Source: Nemertoderma westbladi (Eukaryota > Xenacoelomorpha > Nemertodermatida > Nemertodermatidae). From it: DNA of 64,000 bases. Positions 55,024 to 64,000 of the stretch are shown in pieces (position 1 is the stretch's first letter; every line of letters starts with the position of its first letter). The notes beneath the pieces were generated by a model. It was not told the origin of the DNA and searched no databases. It saw only the letters and a program-made list of their open reading frames with translations. The translations under genes were made by a program, and so were the position numbers. The stretch spans positions 25,659 to 89,658 of the forward strand of contig JAUCBJ010000284.1 of NCBI GenBank assembly GCA_032718475.1, written 5' to 3'.

Positions 55024-56541
55024 TCACAAATTCAATGTATTATAATCGGTATATTTCGGATCCCTCTTAGCTATAGATTGCAAATAACGTTTTAAAACGG
55101 CATCATTCTTAAACTCTTCTACTCCATCAACCAGTCGCAATGCGTCGGCTGTACTCAGAGCTTCGTTGTACTTGTATGGAGCCATACGGATAGTGAGCTT
55201 ACTTGAACCCCTACGCCAAGACAATCCGTCGAACAGGCGCGACAGGGAGCCCCTAGCAACCGGAATATAGTAGGTCCGTTTCCACTCTACGCCGTCGACC
55301 ACGTTGAACTTGTACCTGCGAGCCTCGTTGGATCCGTAGAACAACAGCAACTCCTCCCCGGGTAGAACATCTCGCAGAGTGATCATGAACACTCGATCTA
55401 CATCATAGAAAGCGCCGACATTCTGCTGCTGTTGAAAGTTGGCGCTGTTAACAAACCGCGACCACGATGAGTAGCGCACATCCTCGGCGTCTAACCACAG
55501 AGCCGATCGGTTCTGTGACATTGTGGTCCATGCGTAGCGTCCGTTCGAACTGCCGAAGGGCCGCGCTCGGCCGCGCCACTCGAACACCGTGCCGCGCGGC
55601 AGCCAGCGCGCCGCGAACGCGCCCAAGCCGGCACCTCGTATCCCGGAAGCGCGAACCTCCACGGCGGAGGGGACGGTTCCCATCGCGTGGTTCATCATCC
55701 CCGGGATGGTTCTCGCATCCCGCAGCACAGAAAGCTGATAGATATGGGCGGTCCCGAGCATCTCTTTCGAGTGGATGTACTTCTGTATGTAAAGTGAGTA
55801 GTTAATCAACACAGGGGCAGTTCTGTAAGACCGAATCACCTGCGCACCGCTAGTCTTACAGTTGTCAGACCAACCTTTGGCCTTGTTATCACGTTCGCAG
55901 TTTCCCGACGCCACGTGTAGCATGTCCAAAGGCATCACACTCGACACTTCCGCGTCCTCTGCACCTGGCATTATAAAGTAGGGACGAGCTCTCGCGTAAC
56001 CAATCCCGTACCAAGTCAACAACTCCTCCCCAGCGGACACATTACGTATCGTAAAGTAGTATATATGTTCTTTATATTCGATACCCGCCATGTTTTGCTC
56101 TGCCTGGTAGTTTGCCGCGTTAACATAACGCGCCCAATTTGAGGTTCTCGAATCCTCTGAATTTAGTTTCAGTTTGATTGCGTCGTTGCCTACCTTTCTC
56201 ATGGTCCAGCTGTACATTGAGGCGTTGGTTGATATATGCCCCGGGTACTCTATGACCCCGTCGTACTCGAACAATGTCCCTATTGGGAGGTCCTTCACGG
56301 CGAACGCGCCCAATCCCGCCCCCGGGAGCGTGGCGGTGCGCAGTTCCACCCACCCCGTTGGCGCGGTGAGTTTGGAACGATTCGCAACCCCCTTCTCTAT
56401 CTCGTTGTCGGGTACAAATAAAAATTTAGGTATTTTCGTGATTTTATTATCATCAATATTGATCGACTGCTGGGCCCATATGGTCACTGAGGAATAAACC
56501 GTTATCAAAGCAATGCGATTGATAATCGTAATTAAAGCCAT
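55024..56541 (-). CDS. Predicted secreted protein with two PR/SET domains, single exon
   Basis: 505 residues from ATG (56541). The N-terminus MALITIINRIALITVYSSVT followed by IWAQQ looks like a signal peptide. Two copies of a PRDM-type SET domain follow at about residues 62-185 and 290-412. Copy 1 has GAGLGAFAVKDLPIGTLFEY, NWARYVNAANYQAEQNM and GEELLTWYG. Copy 2 has GAGLGAFAARWLPRGTVFEW, SWSRFVNSANFQQQQNV and GEELLLFYG. These match the PRDM pattern (GLGVFA, NWMRYVN, GEELLVWYG). In copy 2 the Trp-Tyr of the last motif is Phe-Tyr. No zinc fingers, pre-SET or post-SET cysteines are present. In the family SET domains methylate lysine using S-adenosylmethionine; activity outside the nucleus is unproven. 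If the signal peptide is not real, it would be a small PRDM-like nuclear or cytosolic enzyme. Confidence 0.88.
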   Translation of the reverse strand: MALITIINRIALITVYSSVTIWAQQSINIDDNKITKIPKFLFVPDNEIEKGVANRSKLTAPTGWVELRTATLPGAGLGAFAVKDLPIGTLFEYDGVIEYPGHISTNASMYSWTMRKVGNDAIKLKLNSEDSRTSNWARYVNAANYQAEQNMAGIEYKEHIYYFTIRNVSAGEELLTWYGIGYARARPYFIMPGAEDAEVSSVMPLDMLHVASGNCERDNKAKGWSDNCKTSGAQVIRSYRTAPVLINYSLYIQKYIHSKEMLGTAHIYQLSVLRDARTIPGMMNHAMGTVPSAVEVRASGIRGAGLGAFAARWLPRGTVFEWRGRARPFGSSNGRYAWTTMSQNRSALWLDAEDVRYSSWSRFVNSANFQQQQNVGAFYDVDRVFMITLRDVLPGEELLLFYGSNEARRYKFNVVDGVEWKRTYYIPVARGSLSRLFDGLSWRRGSSKLTIRMAPYKYNEALSTADALRLVDGVEEFKNDAVLKRYLQSIAKRDPKYTDYNTLNL

Positions 56542-57275
56542 GTTTATAGGTTAAATAAATAACCCAATTCTATATCGTATAATTTAAATTTGTCATAAAA
56601 ATATATTAATTATTGAATAGTAATTTCATCTCAGCCAATGAAAAATGAGTACATTATAGGTAACATTAGGAGTGAAACCTTATCGGTATTATTGGCCCCG
56701 CCGTCTACAATAATAAATAATTCGGAATTCAAAGTAAACGGAAAATCAAATTAATTACTGGGGAGAAATCTACACGGGGAATTACCGCTAAATAGAACTA
56801 AAGTGTGCAAGAAACACAGCATAATTAATATACGAGTTTGGTTTTGGCATCAACTGGTATTTAGTGACGTGACGATAGTGATTATTTCCTATCCCAAACA
56901 CGACCATCAATGCCAATAATGTGCAGAACTACGTCGCTATAAACCTGTTAACATACGGATCCCGTGGTTGTTGTTACGCAGTACCTTGGCGTAACTGTCA
57001 TTCTATAAGTTTATAATGAATAACGCGAGAATGTAGTTGGCCCTTATATAGTTAATAATTATGTTAATAGTTAATACAATGTACCAAAATCTATGTAATA
57101 TCTATCATCTATGAACAAAGAAAATCCTTACGACCAACAAAGCAAAGAACTGCCACACGTTGAACAAGATAAGAATATTTCATAAAAAGAACTTTATTTC
57201 TTATTAAACCGAAACCATGAATGTTATTGTAGACTAATAATGATGGGATACCATTAGTAGAGATATCAATACTAG
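56542..57275. other. 5' flank of the SET gene
   Basis: Noncoding AT-rich DNA; presumably holds the promoter. Nothing else recognised. Confidence 0.45.
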
Positions 57276-57283
57276 GCCGTAAG

Positions 57284-57690
57284 TAGAGGCGTAGCGAGGG
57301 GGGAGGGGGGGGGGGGACGTTGCCCCAGGCACACTCACCCGGGGTGGCTGAAATGCCCGGCAAATGTCAGGGTATTCATGTAAAAATAGGACAAATCAGT
57401 AAAATGTCAGGGATTGTGATACAGTATTTACAGGACATGTATCATAAGCGAAAAATGTAAAAATTTTCTCTGCTCGCTTCGCTCGCCATTTAATATACAG
57501 TATTATAATTTCACTATATCAAACTTGTGTATAATAGATTTGATATAGTTATATACTTTTAGTAAACTGTTTTTTAGATGTTTTTTTAAATATTATATTC
57601 TGTTATATAATATTTAAAAAACCGCCATAAATGAAAAGTTAAAATTATTGAATGGGGGGGAGGGGGGCAGAAGGGCTCGCTACGCCCCTG
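57284..57690. mobile_element. hAT-type MITE with 8-bp TSD
   Basis: The left end TAGAGGCGTAGCGAGG and the inverse of the right end CTCGCTACGCCCCTG (that is CAGGGGCGTAGCGAG) form the terminal inverted repeats. The 8-bp repeat GCCGTAAG flanks it (57276-57283 and 57691-57698). An 8-bp duplication and CAGGGGCG ends are typical of hAT elements. The interior is AT-rich and noncoding, with G-runs just inside both ends. Confidence 0.88.
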
Positions 57691-57698
57691 GCCGTAAG

Positions 57699-59706
57699 GC
57701 CAAGGGGTCGCGCCAGTGTATTACGGGCATTGTAGTAATGTTAGAACATGAATCAATATCTCCGTAACGAAACGATGAAAATATATAAAATTTCGTGTGC
57801 GTGTAGTATATTGGCGGTCTATTTGGCAAACGACGATCTAAGTTTACCTACAGTAGTTTGCATTTGGGCGCATAGTACCTATTTGGTCTGTTGTATAAGT
57901 AATATTATGGTTTTGTTCAGAAATGGAAAAAAATGAGAAAGCGCGTCACCGGGGGTTGAACCAGAGCCGGGGGTTGTATAAGAACTGTACGATAAGGTCT
58001 CAGTCAGTTACTCCCAATATCACAACACAATTGAGTTTACATGTTACAATTCACCAGTACGGTTACACCAACGGAATTTCCACTTACCTCCCAGTTACCC
58101 CCCAATGTATATCACTTTATTATTACTGTACTCATACCTTCGACCTTCAATTGGTAACAACATCGATTATTGTTTTGATTAAAAAGGCCGTCTCTGAGAC
58201 CTGCTCCTTTCCCTCAATATGTAACAACATCGCGTTGATATTGCTTTGGTTAGAAAAATAATAATATTTATTAGTAATGCGATTTATACAGCATCAGCAG
58301 CTGTGATGAATGTGAGCATTAGTGTACCAGTACCAGCATCATTATTCGAAAATGTTTGAATTGAATGCTATAATAACAAATCGGCAAATATTTTATGGAA
58401 TTATAGGACACTCCGACTTGGTAACTTTGGCAATACTGAAAGGATGAGGCCTTCGCGCAGCGCGTATGCGCCTTGCTCGCGCTGTGCTACATAATTTTGG
58501 CTGGAGAACTCAACTTGTATAGACACACATGCTTCAGGAATCAATATCTCTCAGGATTAATGGCCTGGTAAACCTCATGGAGTCTGGAACATGATATCCC
58601 CTGCACCATAGCACCATATGTTGGATGAGATTCAATAATAGCATGTTCTAATTCAGTAATAATATGCATTTAGCATTGTAGTAAGATCAAATAATATCTT
58701 TGCGTAGTACTAAATGAGCCATATGGCATGGCGTCTGCCTGGGATAGATAATGCTGATTTCCTATCATGACTCATCGCCATGCTATTTATTGATGTAGGT
58801 CAACTTGATGTAGTCGCAGATGCATAAAACATCTATTAACGAAAATGTACGTTGGACAAACCACATCACCTCCGCTCAAAACGAGAAATAGCTCCTTAAG
58901 TTAAAAATAAAATAGTTAACTTATGTTTGGTTATGTTAAGCTAAGAGGCAAGATACTTGAAAATCTCAGATGTTGGTCTGGATACATACATACATAAGCC
59001 AAGTTTAAGAAAATAAAATATGATTAAATGACAATAATTTCAGTACTTCCATCTTCATGTAGTGTAAAAGTAAATCGACAAATTAACTTTTTATTATTTT
59101 TAACGAAACTGTTCAGTTATTCACCTCCTAACCCTTACCCATACTGATTCATCGTGTCGTAGTTAAATTGGGCCATAATTATTAATGATATTATACCCAA
59201 TTAACTGAAAATAATAATAATTATTATTATAATATGCCAATCCCATCCTCGGTACCTACTGTCCCATAGATAAGTGTGGTTATTTATTAAAACAACTCAT
59301 GTAAAATGAAGCATATAAACCCATGTCAGAGTGCGAACCTTGGAGACAAAACTGTGTGGTACACAGTAGACGGCCCCTGTTTGTTTAACTGATGGCTGGA
59401 GGCAGAACATCAATCAGTCATTCATTAAGCAATCATCATGATATAATCAATGTAATCACCGTACCATTATAAATGGAGGTACAGTAGGGGGGGGTGGGGG
59501 GGGGGGGGGGGGGGGGGGTCAACTAGGGAGTGGAGTGGCTGGAGGGCCCTAAAATCATTGACTCAACATACTGTTATCAAAGTGTAGGCCTTAATGTGTG
59601 CAAATAGCGCCAATAGCGGCTACATCAAAAACACCCTCATTAAAAAACATCCGAAAGTGGAATCATTTAAAAAAGCAGATAGTAAGCAAGCAAGAGGCAC
59701 GAAATA
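57699..59706. other. Gene-free stretch with dispersed repeat and very long G-run
   Basis: Two tandem copies of the TTGGTAACAACATCGATTAT/CCTGCTCCTTTCCCTCAA dispersed repeat lie at about 58138-58258. A palindromic CGCGCAGCGCG block is at about 58450. A near-continuous G-run of about 30 lies at 59487-59518. No gene supported. Confidence 0.55.
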
Positions 59707-59710
59707 TTAA

Positions 59711-62143
59711 GGGGGGGGTATAATAATTGGGGTCAAAAAATATAAAAAAAATTTTATACCCGTTTCTTGTAGCAAATTTTATGGAGATTTCAAATCTGTA
59801 AACAGTTTATTTCTAGCTTGTCTAGTTTTCGAGTTATGGCTCATTATATAGACACGCATCCTGAAAATTATTTGAAAAAAATGACAAAAATTAACAAAAT
59901 TTCCGGCTTGTTGCACTGAAATCATTGTATTGGCTAATAAGTTATTACAGGTTGGAATGTATTTTAGCGGGAAGTTTAAAACGAGAATTTGCACATTGTT
60001 ATGTTTTAGTTACTAACTGTATGCTGTATTGGTGTTTCAATCAATGCAATCAGCAGTTTTGACGGACACAGACTATAGAGCGTCCTCCATCTTCGAATCG
60101 AAAATTGTACATACATCGTTGACGATATAATTTTTATAATACAGTATGCCACGAATAACTCAACAACGGAAAGCAGGATTTCGAGGAACCAAGAAACAAG
60201 ATACCGGTACATTGAACCTCGCGCATATGAAATCGATTTCAGTACCGGTACCGGTAGTGCCAAAAGATCGAGAACCGTCGCTAATAGCATCGAATCTGAA
60301 TGTCCTACCCTCAGATGGAAAGTTGGAGGGATATAACGTTGTAGCAACGCAAATAATAAAGAAACTGATAATGGAGAAACATGATGATAAGCAATGTGAC
60401 GGTACAGTAGTGATAAATGAGTCACATCGTGGTTATAGTACCAATTTTGAGGGGAAATGTTCACGTTGTGATTGGCAATATTCTACTTTCACGAGCGACC
60501 AAGTTTCTCGAACTGAACCTCGTCCTGGAAGAAAAACAGCGGATGTGAATCTTCGTGCAGTACTGGCTTGGCTTTGTGTTGGTGGGACCCATGGTGATGC
60601 AGAGACGTTTTCTAGAATAATGTCACTACCATCTCCTGTTGCGAAGAGAGCCTGGCAATTTCATGTCAACGAAATCTCGAAGGTCACGGAATCACTTGCA
60701 CGAGGAAATGCAAAAAATTGTGCAATGAAAGAGATTGACAGGGAAATATGTATATCTTTTGACGGTACATGGATGAAAAGAGGCCATCAATCACTTTATG
60801 GTGCCGCGTTTATCATATCCGAAAATACAGGACATGTCATTGATTTCGATGTTTGTTCAAAATACTGTAATATTTGTAGCCGCAACAAAGAAGAAGATGG
60901 CAATGCTGATCATGAGTGTAATATAAATTATTCAGGGTCCAGTTCAGGTATGGAACCTCATTTAGCTGTTAAACTATTCAATAGATCCCTATCAAATAAT
61001 GGTGTCATATATCAATCAATGGTATCGGATGGCGACAGCAGCGTTATGAAGAACATATTGGAGTCCGATCCTTACAGAGAGCAGAATGTAACAGTGCAGA
61101 AGAAAGAGTGCCTGAACCACGTTGCGAAGCGTCTATATACAGGTCTTTCCAATGCTCGCAAAACTCATAAACTTGGAGGCAAGGGAGGGTTGACCTAAAA
61201 CGTAAACAGAAAAGTACTGAACACAAACCATCAAAGAAATGGCAAGCACCCGATCATAAGTCATATAAATCTGGGGCCTTTTAATTAACTTTTTAAATTT
61301 CATTTTAAATTTTTAAATTTAATTTTAATTAATGAATATTAATATAGTATTAGTGCCTAATTTGAATTATTATTTTTTATTGATTTCAGTTTTTTGTTCA
61401 AATTTTGTCAAAAAATTCACACCCTTTAACATGTCTTTTATATGAAATAATATGACCTTAAGATTAACGTATGCGATAATAATAAAATTTTTGGAATCTA
61501 CATAAAATTTGGAACTAGATGAAAAAAATTTTATTAGAATTCACTGAGTTTAACTCATTTAATCGAAATTTCAAAAATTTAACTTCATAATAAAATAAAC
61601 AAACTTTAACTTTAAACCTGTTTTTCTCCAATTAGCATTTTTCAAACGAAAAATGCTAAGGCTCTGTCAAAAATGGCCCAAATGTGCTGATTTTTTGCAT
61701 GATCGATGATTGTGGGGTCCTTTACAAAATGCATTGACAAAATTTTGATATTTTTTTAAAAACTCAATTTTTTCGAAAAATTGGGCCAAATTTTTGAAAT
61801 TTTGGTCATTTTTTGGACCAAAAATGTCCCTTTTGGTGCTTTTTGCTCTTCTCGACAAGATATCAAAATTTTGTCAATGCAAATCGTTTGGGACGTCCTA
61901 CTGACTTTCTCACGTGAGTTTTGAAATATTTGGATAATTTGGCTAGAAGCCTTAGCATTTTTTTCATTTTTTGCCTTTTTGGCAAAATTTTGGCGAAAAA
62001 ATAAAATTTTTGAAAAATTTTGAATTTTTCCAAAATTTTAATTCCTTAGTCACAAAACTCAAAATATGACTCCTAGCAAAAAAATAATTTTAGATGCATC
62101 TATAGAGCGTCCAAAATTTATGGTCTATTATTATACCCCCCCC
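59711..62143 (+). mobile_element. Kolobok-like DNA transposon, TTAA target duplication
   Basis: Both ends are inverted copies of GGGGGGGGTATAATAAT (59711 on; inverse ending 62143) and are flanked by TTAA (59707-59710 and 62144-62147). The element is 2433 bp and carries one transposase ORF in its left half. The right half (61200-62140) is AT-rich noncoding DNA with small internal inverted repeats such as TTGACAAAATTTTGATAT and its inverse. Confidence 0.88.
60146..61198 (+). CDS. Kolobok-like transposase, C-terminally truncated
   Basis: 350 residues from ATG. Around residues 130-145 comes GRKTADVNLRAVLAWLCVGG, then CISFDGTWMKRGHQSLYGAA (Asp about 204, first putative catalytic Asp). A Cys cluster follows (CSKYCNICSRN and HECNINYSGSSSGMEPH), then MVSDGDSSVMKNI (Asp about 293) and KKECLNHVAKRLYTGL. 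The last pattern, SDGD then K-x-EC-x-x-H-V-x-K-R, is the hallmark of Kolobok-type and related Mutator-like DDE transposases. The frame stops soon after, so the expected last third with the catalytic Glu is missing and the protein is probably inactive unless spliced or supplied in trans. Confidence 0.85.
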   Translation: MPRITQQRKAGFRGTKKQDTGTLNLAHMKSISVPVPVVPKDREPSLIASNLNVLPSDGKLEGYNVVATQIIKKLIMEKHDDKQCDGTVVINESHRGYSTNFEGKCSRCDWQYSTFTSDQVSRTEPRPGRKTADVNLRAVLAWLCVGGTHGDAETFSRIMSLPSPVAKRAWQFHVNEISKVTESLARGNAKNCAMKEIDREICISFDGTWMKRGHQSLYGAAFIISENTGHVIDFDVCSKYCNICSRNKEEDGNADHECNINYSGSSSGMEPHLAVKLFNRSLSNNGVIYQSMVSDGDSSVMKNILESDPYREQNVTVQKKECLNHVAKRLYTGLSNARKTHKLGGKGGLT

Positions 62144-62147
62144 TTAA

Positions 62148-64000
62148 AGCAGTAGGGACTTAACGTGTTGATTTGATTTGAGAGTGTTGCCCAATATACA
62201 ATACATACAGTAAGTACATCAATCAACCACCACCCTTCTGTCGGTGTTGTTCAAATGGGCCGGTAAATAATTCCGTTTATTCATTAGAATCCATGGGGGT
62301 AGTTGTGTGCGTGAGTGCCCTGACAGTTCCGCTATCAACCAACAACGGGCCGTGCAGCAGGCGACCTATAGCTGGCAGCAGCTTCGGTAGGCGTGCTGCT
62401 AGGGATTAATATTGCAGAGCTATTGCTGGATGGGAATGCCGGCCGCACTGCACTGCACTGCGCGGGCGGCGGTGGGAGCGAACAACAGTGAGCGAGCCTC
62501 AACACGCCCCAGTTACTCAGCTAGTAGCAGCAATAGTGCAGCTAGACAGCCGGACTCCGTGTGTTAATAATGCCATAGAGTTCTACAATAATAGTGAATT
62601 AATGAACGCTCAACTATAAGCAAAACGTGTCATTGTCACTACAGTAGTACTATAATATTAATATGGGATTATTGCGAGAAATATGCGATCGAGAGAAAGA
62701 ACTGAAGTGGAACTACAGACCCAGCCAAGTGTACACAATTTATGGTTCTGTTAACATTGGCAATTGATATGTAAAAATATATTGCACTGTCATAATATAT
62801 GTAATAACATAACCATACTACATCTACCGTATACAGTAGGCCTCTACTCATTACAATATATATATTGTATTGAATTGTATTTATATTATATAATACAAAA
62901 TAATAAATACACAAAAAGGAAGTTAGAGTGGATGTAAAGGAAACATGTGTCCCTGGCACTGCAACAACAATTATTTGATTATCAGTCACAAAGAAATAGA
63001 AAAAATAAAGTACCTAAATTAGGCTCCTACTACAATATATAATAATAACTTTATTGCGTAAGAATATCTCATTTAAAACATTCTAGAACAGTAAACTCAA
63101 ATAAAATATTATAGAACAGTAAGAATTAGTTAACGAATTGAAAGGGCGCAATCATATGAAAAAACCTTCTAGAACAGGCTCTTCAACCTACTCAGAGGAA
63201 TCGCACGTACAAACGTACAGATCAATCTCAATGCGATTCTACCTACTTGCTTCTACCTTAAGTCTGTCTGACAGACAACAAACGTAGTCGTGTGTGGCTA
63301 TAGTCTATACACCATGTCCCGTGATATAGTGTCATTTTCTGATGACACGGACCCCCCCCCCCCCCATATTTTTCTACAAATCTTTATCATATTGCTTGAA
63401 ATTTGAAACACAACTAGTTCAATTCACCCTTGATGCCACATGAATCCGGAATTTTGCTTCTAAATGAATCGATTTGGCTTTTAAATTTTTTTTATAAACG
63501 GCGAAATCGCATCACAATCACAGTTAGGAGTCCGACAGAGTTTGCATTATACATTGCTTGGAAGTATATAGTAATATATCATGTGAAAGCTTACGTTGCA
63601 AGAATTCCAGATATGCAACAATAAATGTCCAAATTTTGTTGAGAAACAGCTGATGAGATACAGTCGCTCAAAGATTCCAATAATTATCAATCGCTACAAG
63701 GGCGCAAGCTACTTATTATTTTCCATAAATACACAATTTTATAATGAAATATATTTTTTAATATATTTTCAAATTGCATGAAATTTAAACAGAAATTATT
63801 TAATAATTCATATTAAAGTAAAAATAGGGTCTAATTGGCTGATATAATTACATAATATAAAGTAAACGCTTTCGGCCTACCGGCCTTTACATTTATCGGC
63901 CTTTATTATTTACACCTCCCTCCTCCTCCGTGGTGGGTGAGCCAGAATTTTTATTTTTGCATTCATTCTTTAACTTCAAGCGTTTTAAAAAGGTGTCTCC
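62148..64000. other. Noncoding DNA with one GC-rich block
   Basis: Between about 62320 and 62560 the DNA is GC-rich with several CG dinucleotides (GCGCGGGCGGCGGTGGGAGC). It is followed by an ATG at 62663 opening only 34 codons (MGLLREICDREKELKWNYRP...). This could be a promoter or first exon of a gene to the right, but there is no proof. A C-run of about 14 lies near 63351. No other gene is supported to the window end. Confidence 0.4.

Overview
This is a stretch of nuclear DNA from an invertebrate animal. It shows spliced genes with GT-AG introns, a eukaryotic tRNA, families that are typical of animals (discoidin domain receptor kinase, fibrinogen-related proteins, DPP8/9, FITM, CCDC96, PR/SET) and a very heavy load of non-LTR retrotransposons, tRNA-derived SINEs, MITEs and minisatellites. 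The phylum cannot be fixed from sequence alone. A marine deuterostome (tunicate, hemichordate, echinoderm, amphioxus) or a lophotrochozoan would fit.

Layout. 1-3195: 3' part of an ankyrin-repeat gene whose second half is a 22-residue repeat array. 3.5-4.6 kb: a TIR element (TAA target duplication) carrying a nested RTE-type LINE 3' end. 5.9-8.4 kb (-): intronless DPP8/9 peptidase. 10.2-13.5 kb: a TIR element with a 6-bp target duplication, invaded by a decayed LINE and a SINE. 14.6-16.4 kb (-): CCDC96/CFAP184. 16.6-20.98 kb: a second LINE type, a near-perfect 184-bp palindromic MITE, a tRNA-Cys gene and a young 5'-truncated RTE-type LINE with an intact RT frame. 22.1-32 kb: a SINE, two fibrinogen-related protein genes, a 4.7-kb array of a 65-bp minisatellite that begins inside the last codons of the first of them, and a 0.8-kb inverted repeat. 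37-52.4 kb (-): eight exons of a discoidin domain receptor tyrosine kinase, from within the discoidin domain to the stop, with a same-strand FITM-like gene nested in its largest intron. 55-56.5 kb (-): a predicted secreted protein with two PR/SET domains. 57.3-57.7 kb: a hAT-type MITE. 59.7-62.1 kb: a TTAA-flanked Kolobok-like DNA transposon with a truncated transposase. The rest is AT-rich noncoding DNA with satellites and long C/G homopolymers.

The host genes do not form a pathway. DDR (collagen receptor), the two FReD proteins (lectin-like recognition) and the secreted SET protein are probably surface or secreted. DPP8/9, FITM and CCDC96 are intracellular housekeeping or ciliary genes. Most host genes here are single-exon while DDR is multi-exon. 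The most notable material is structural: minisatellite capture of a gene terminus, nested and datable transposon insertions with clear target-site duplications, and several near-perfect inverted repeats.
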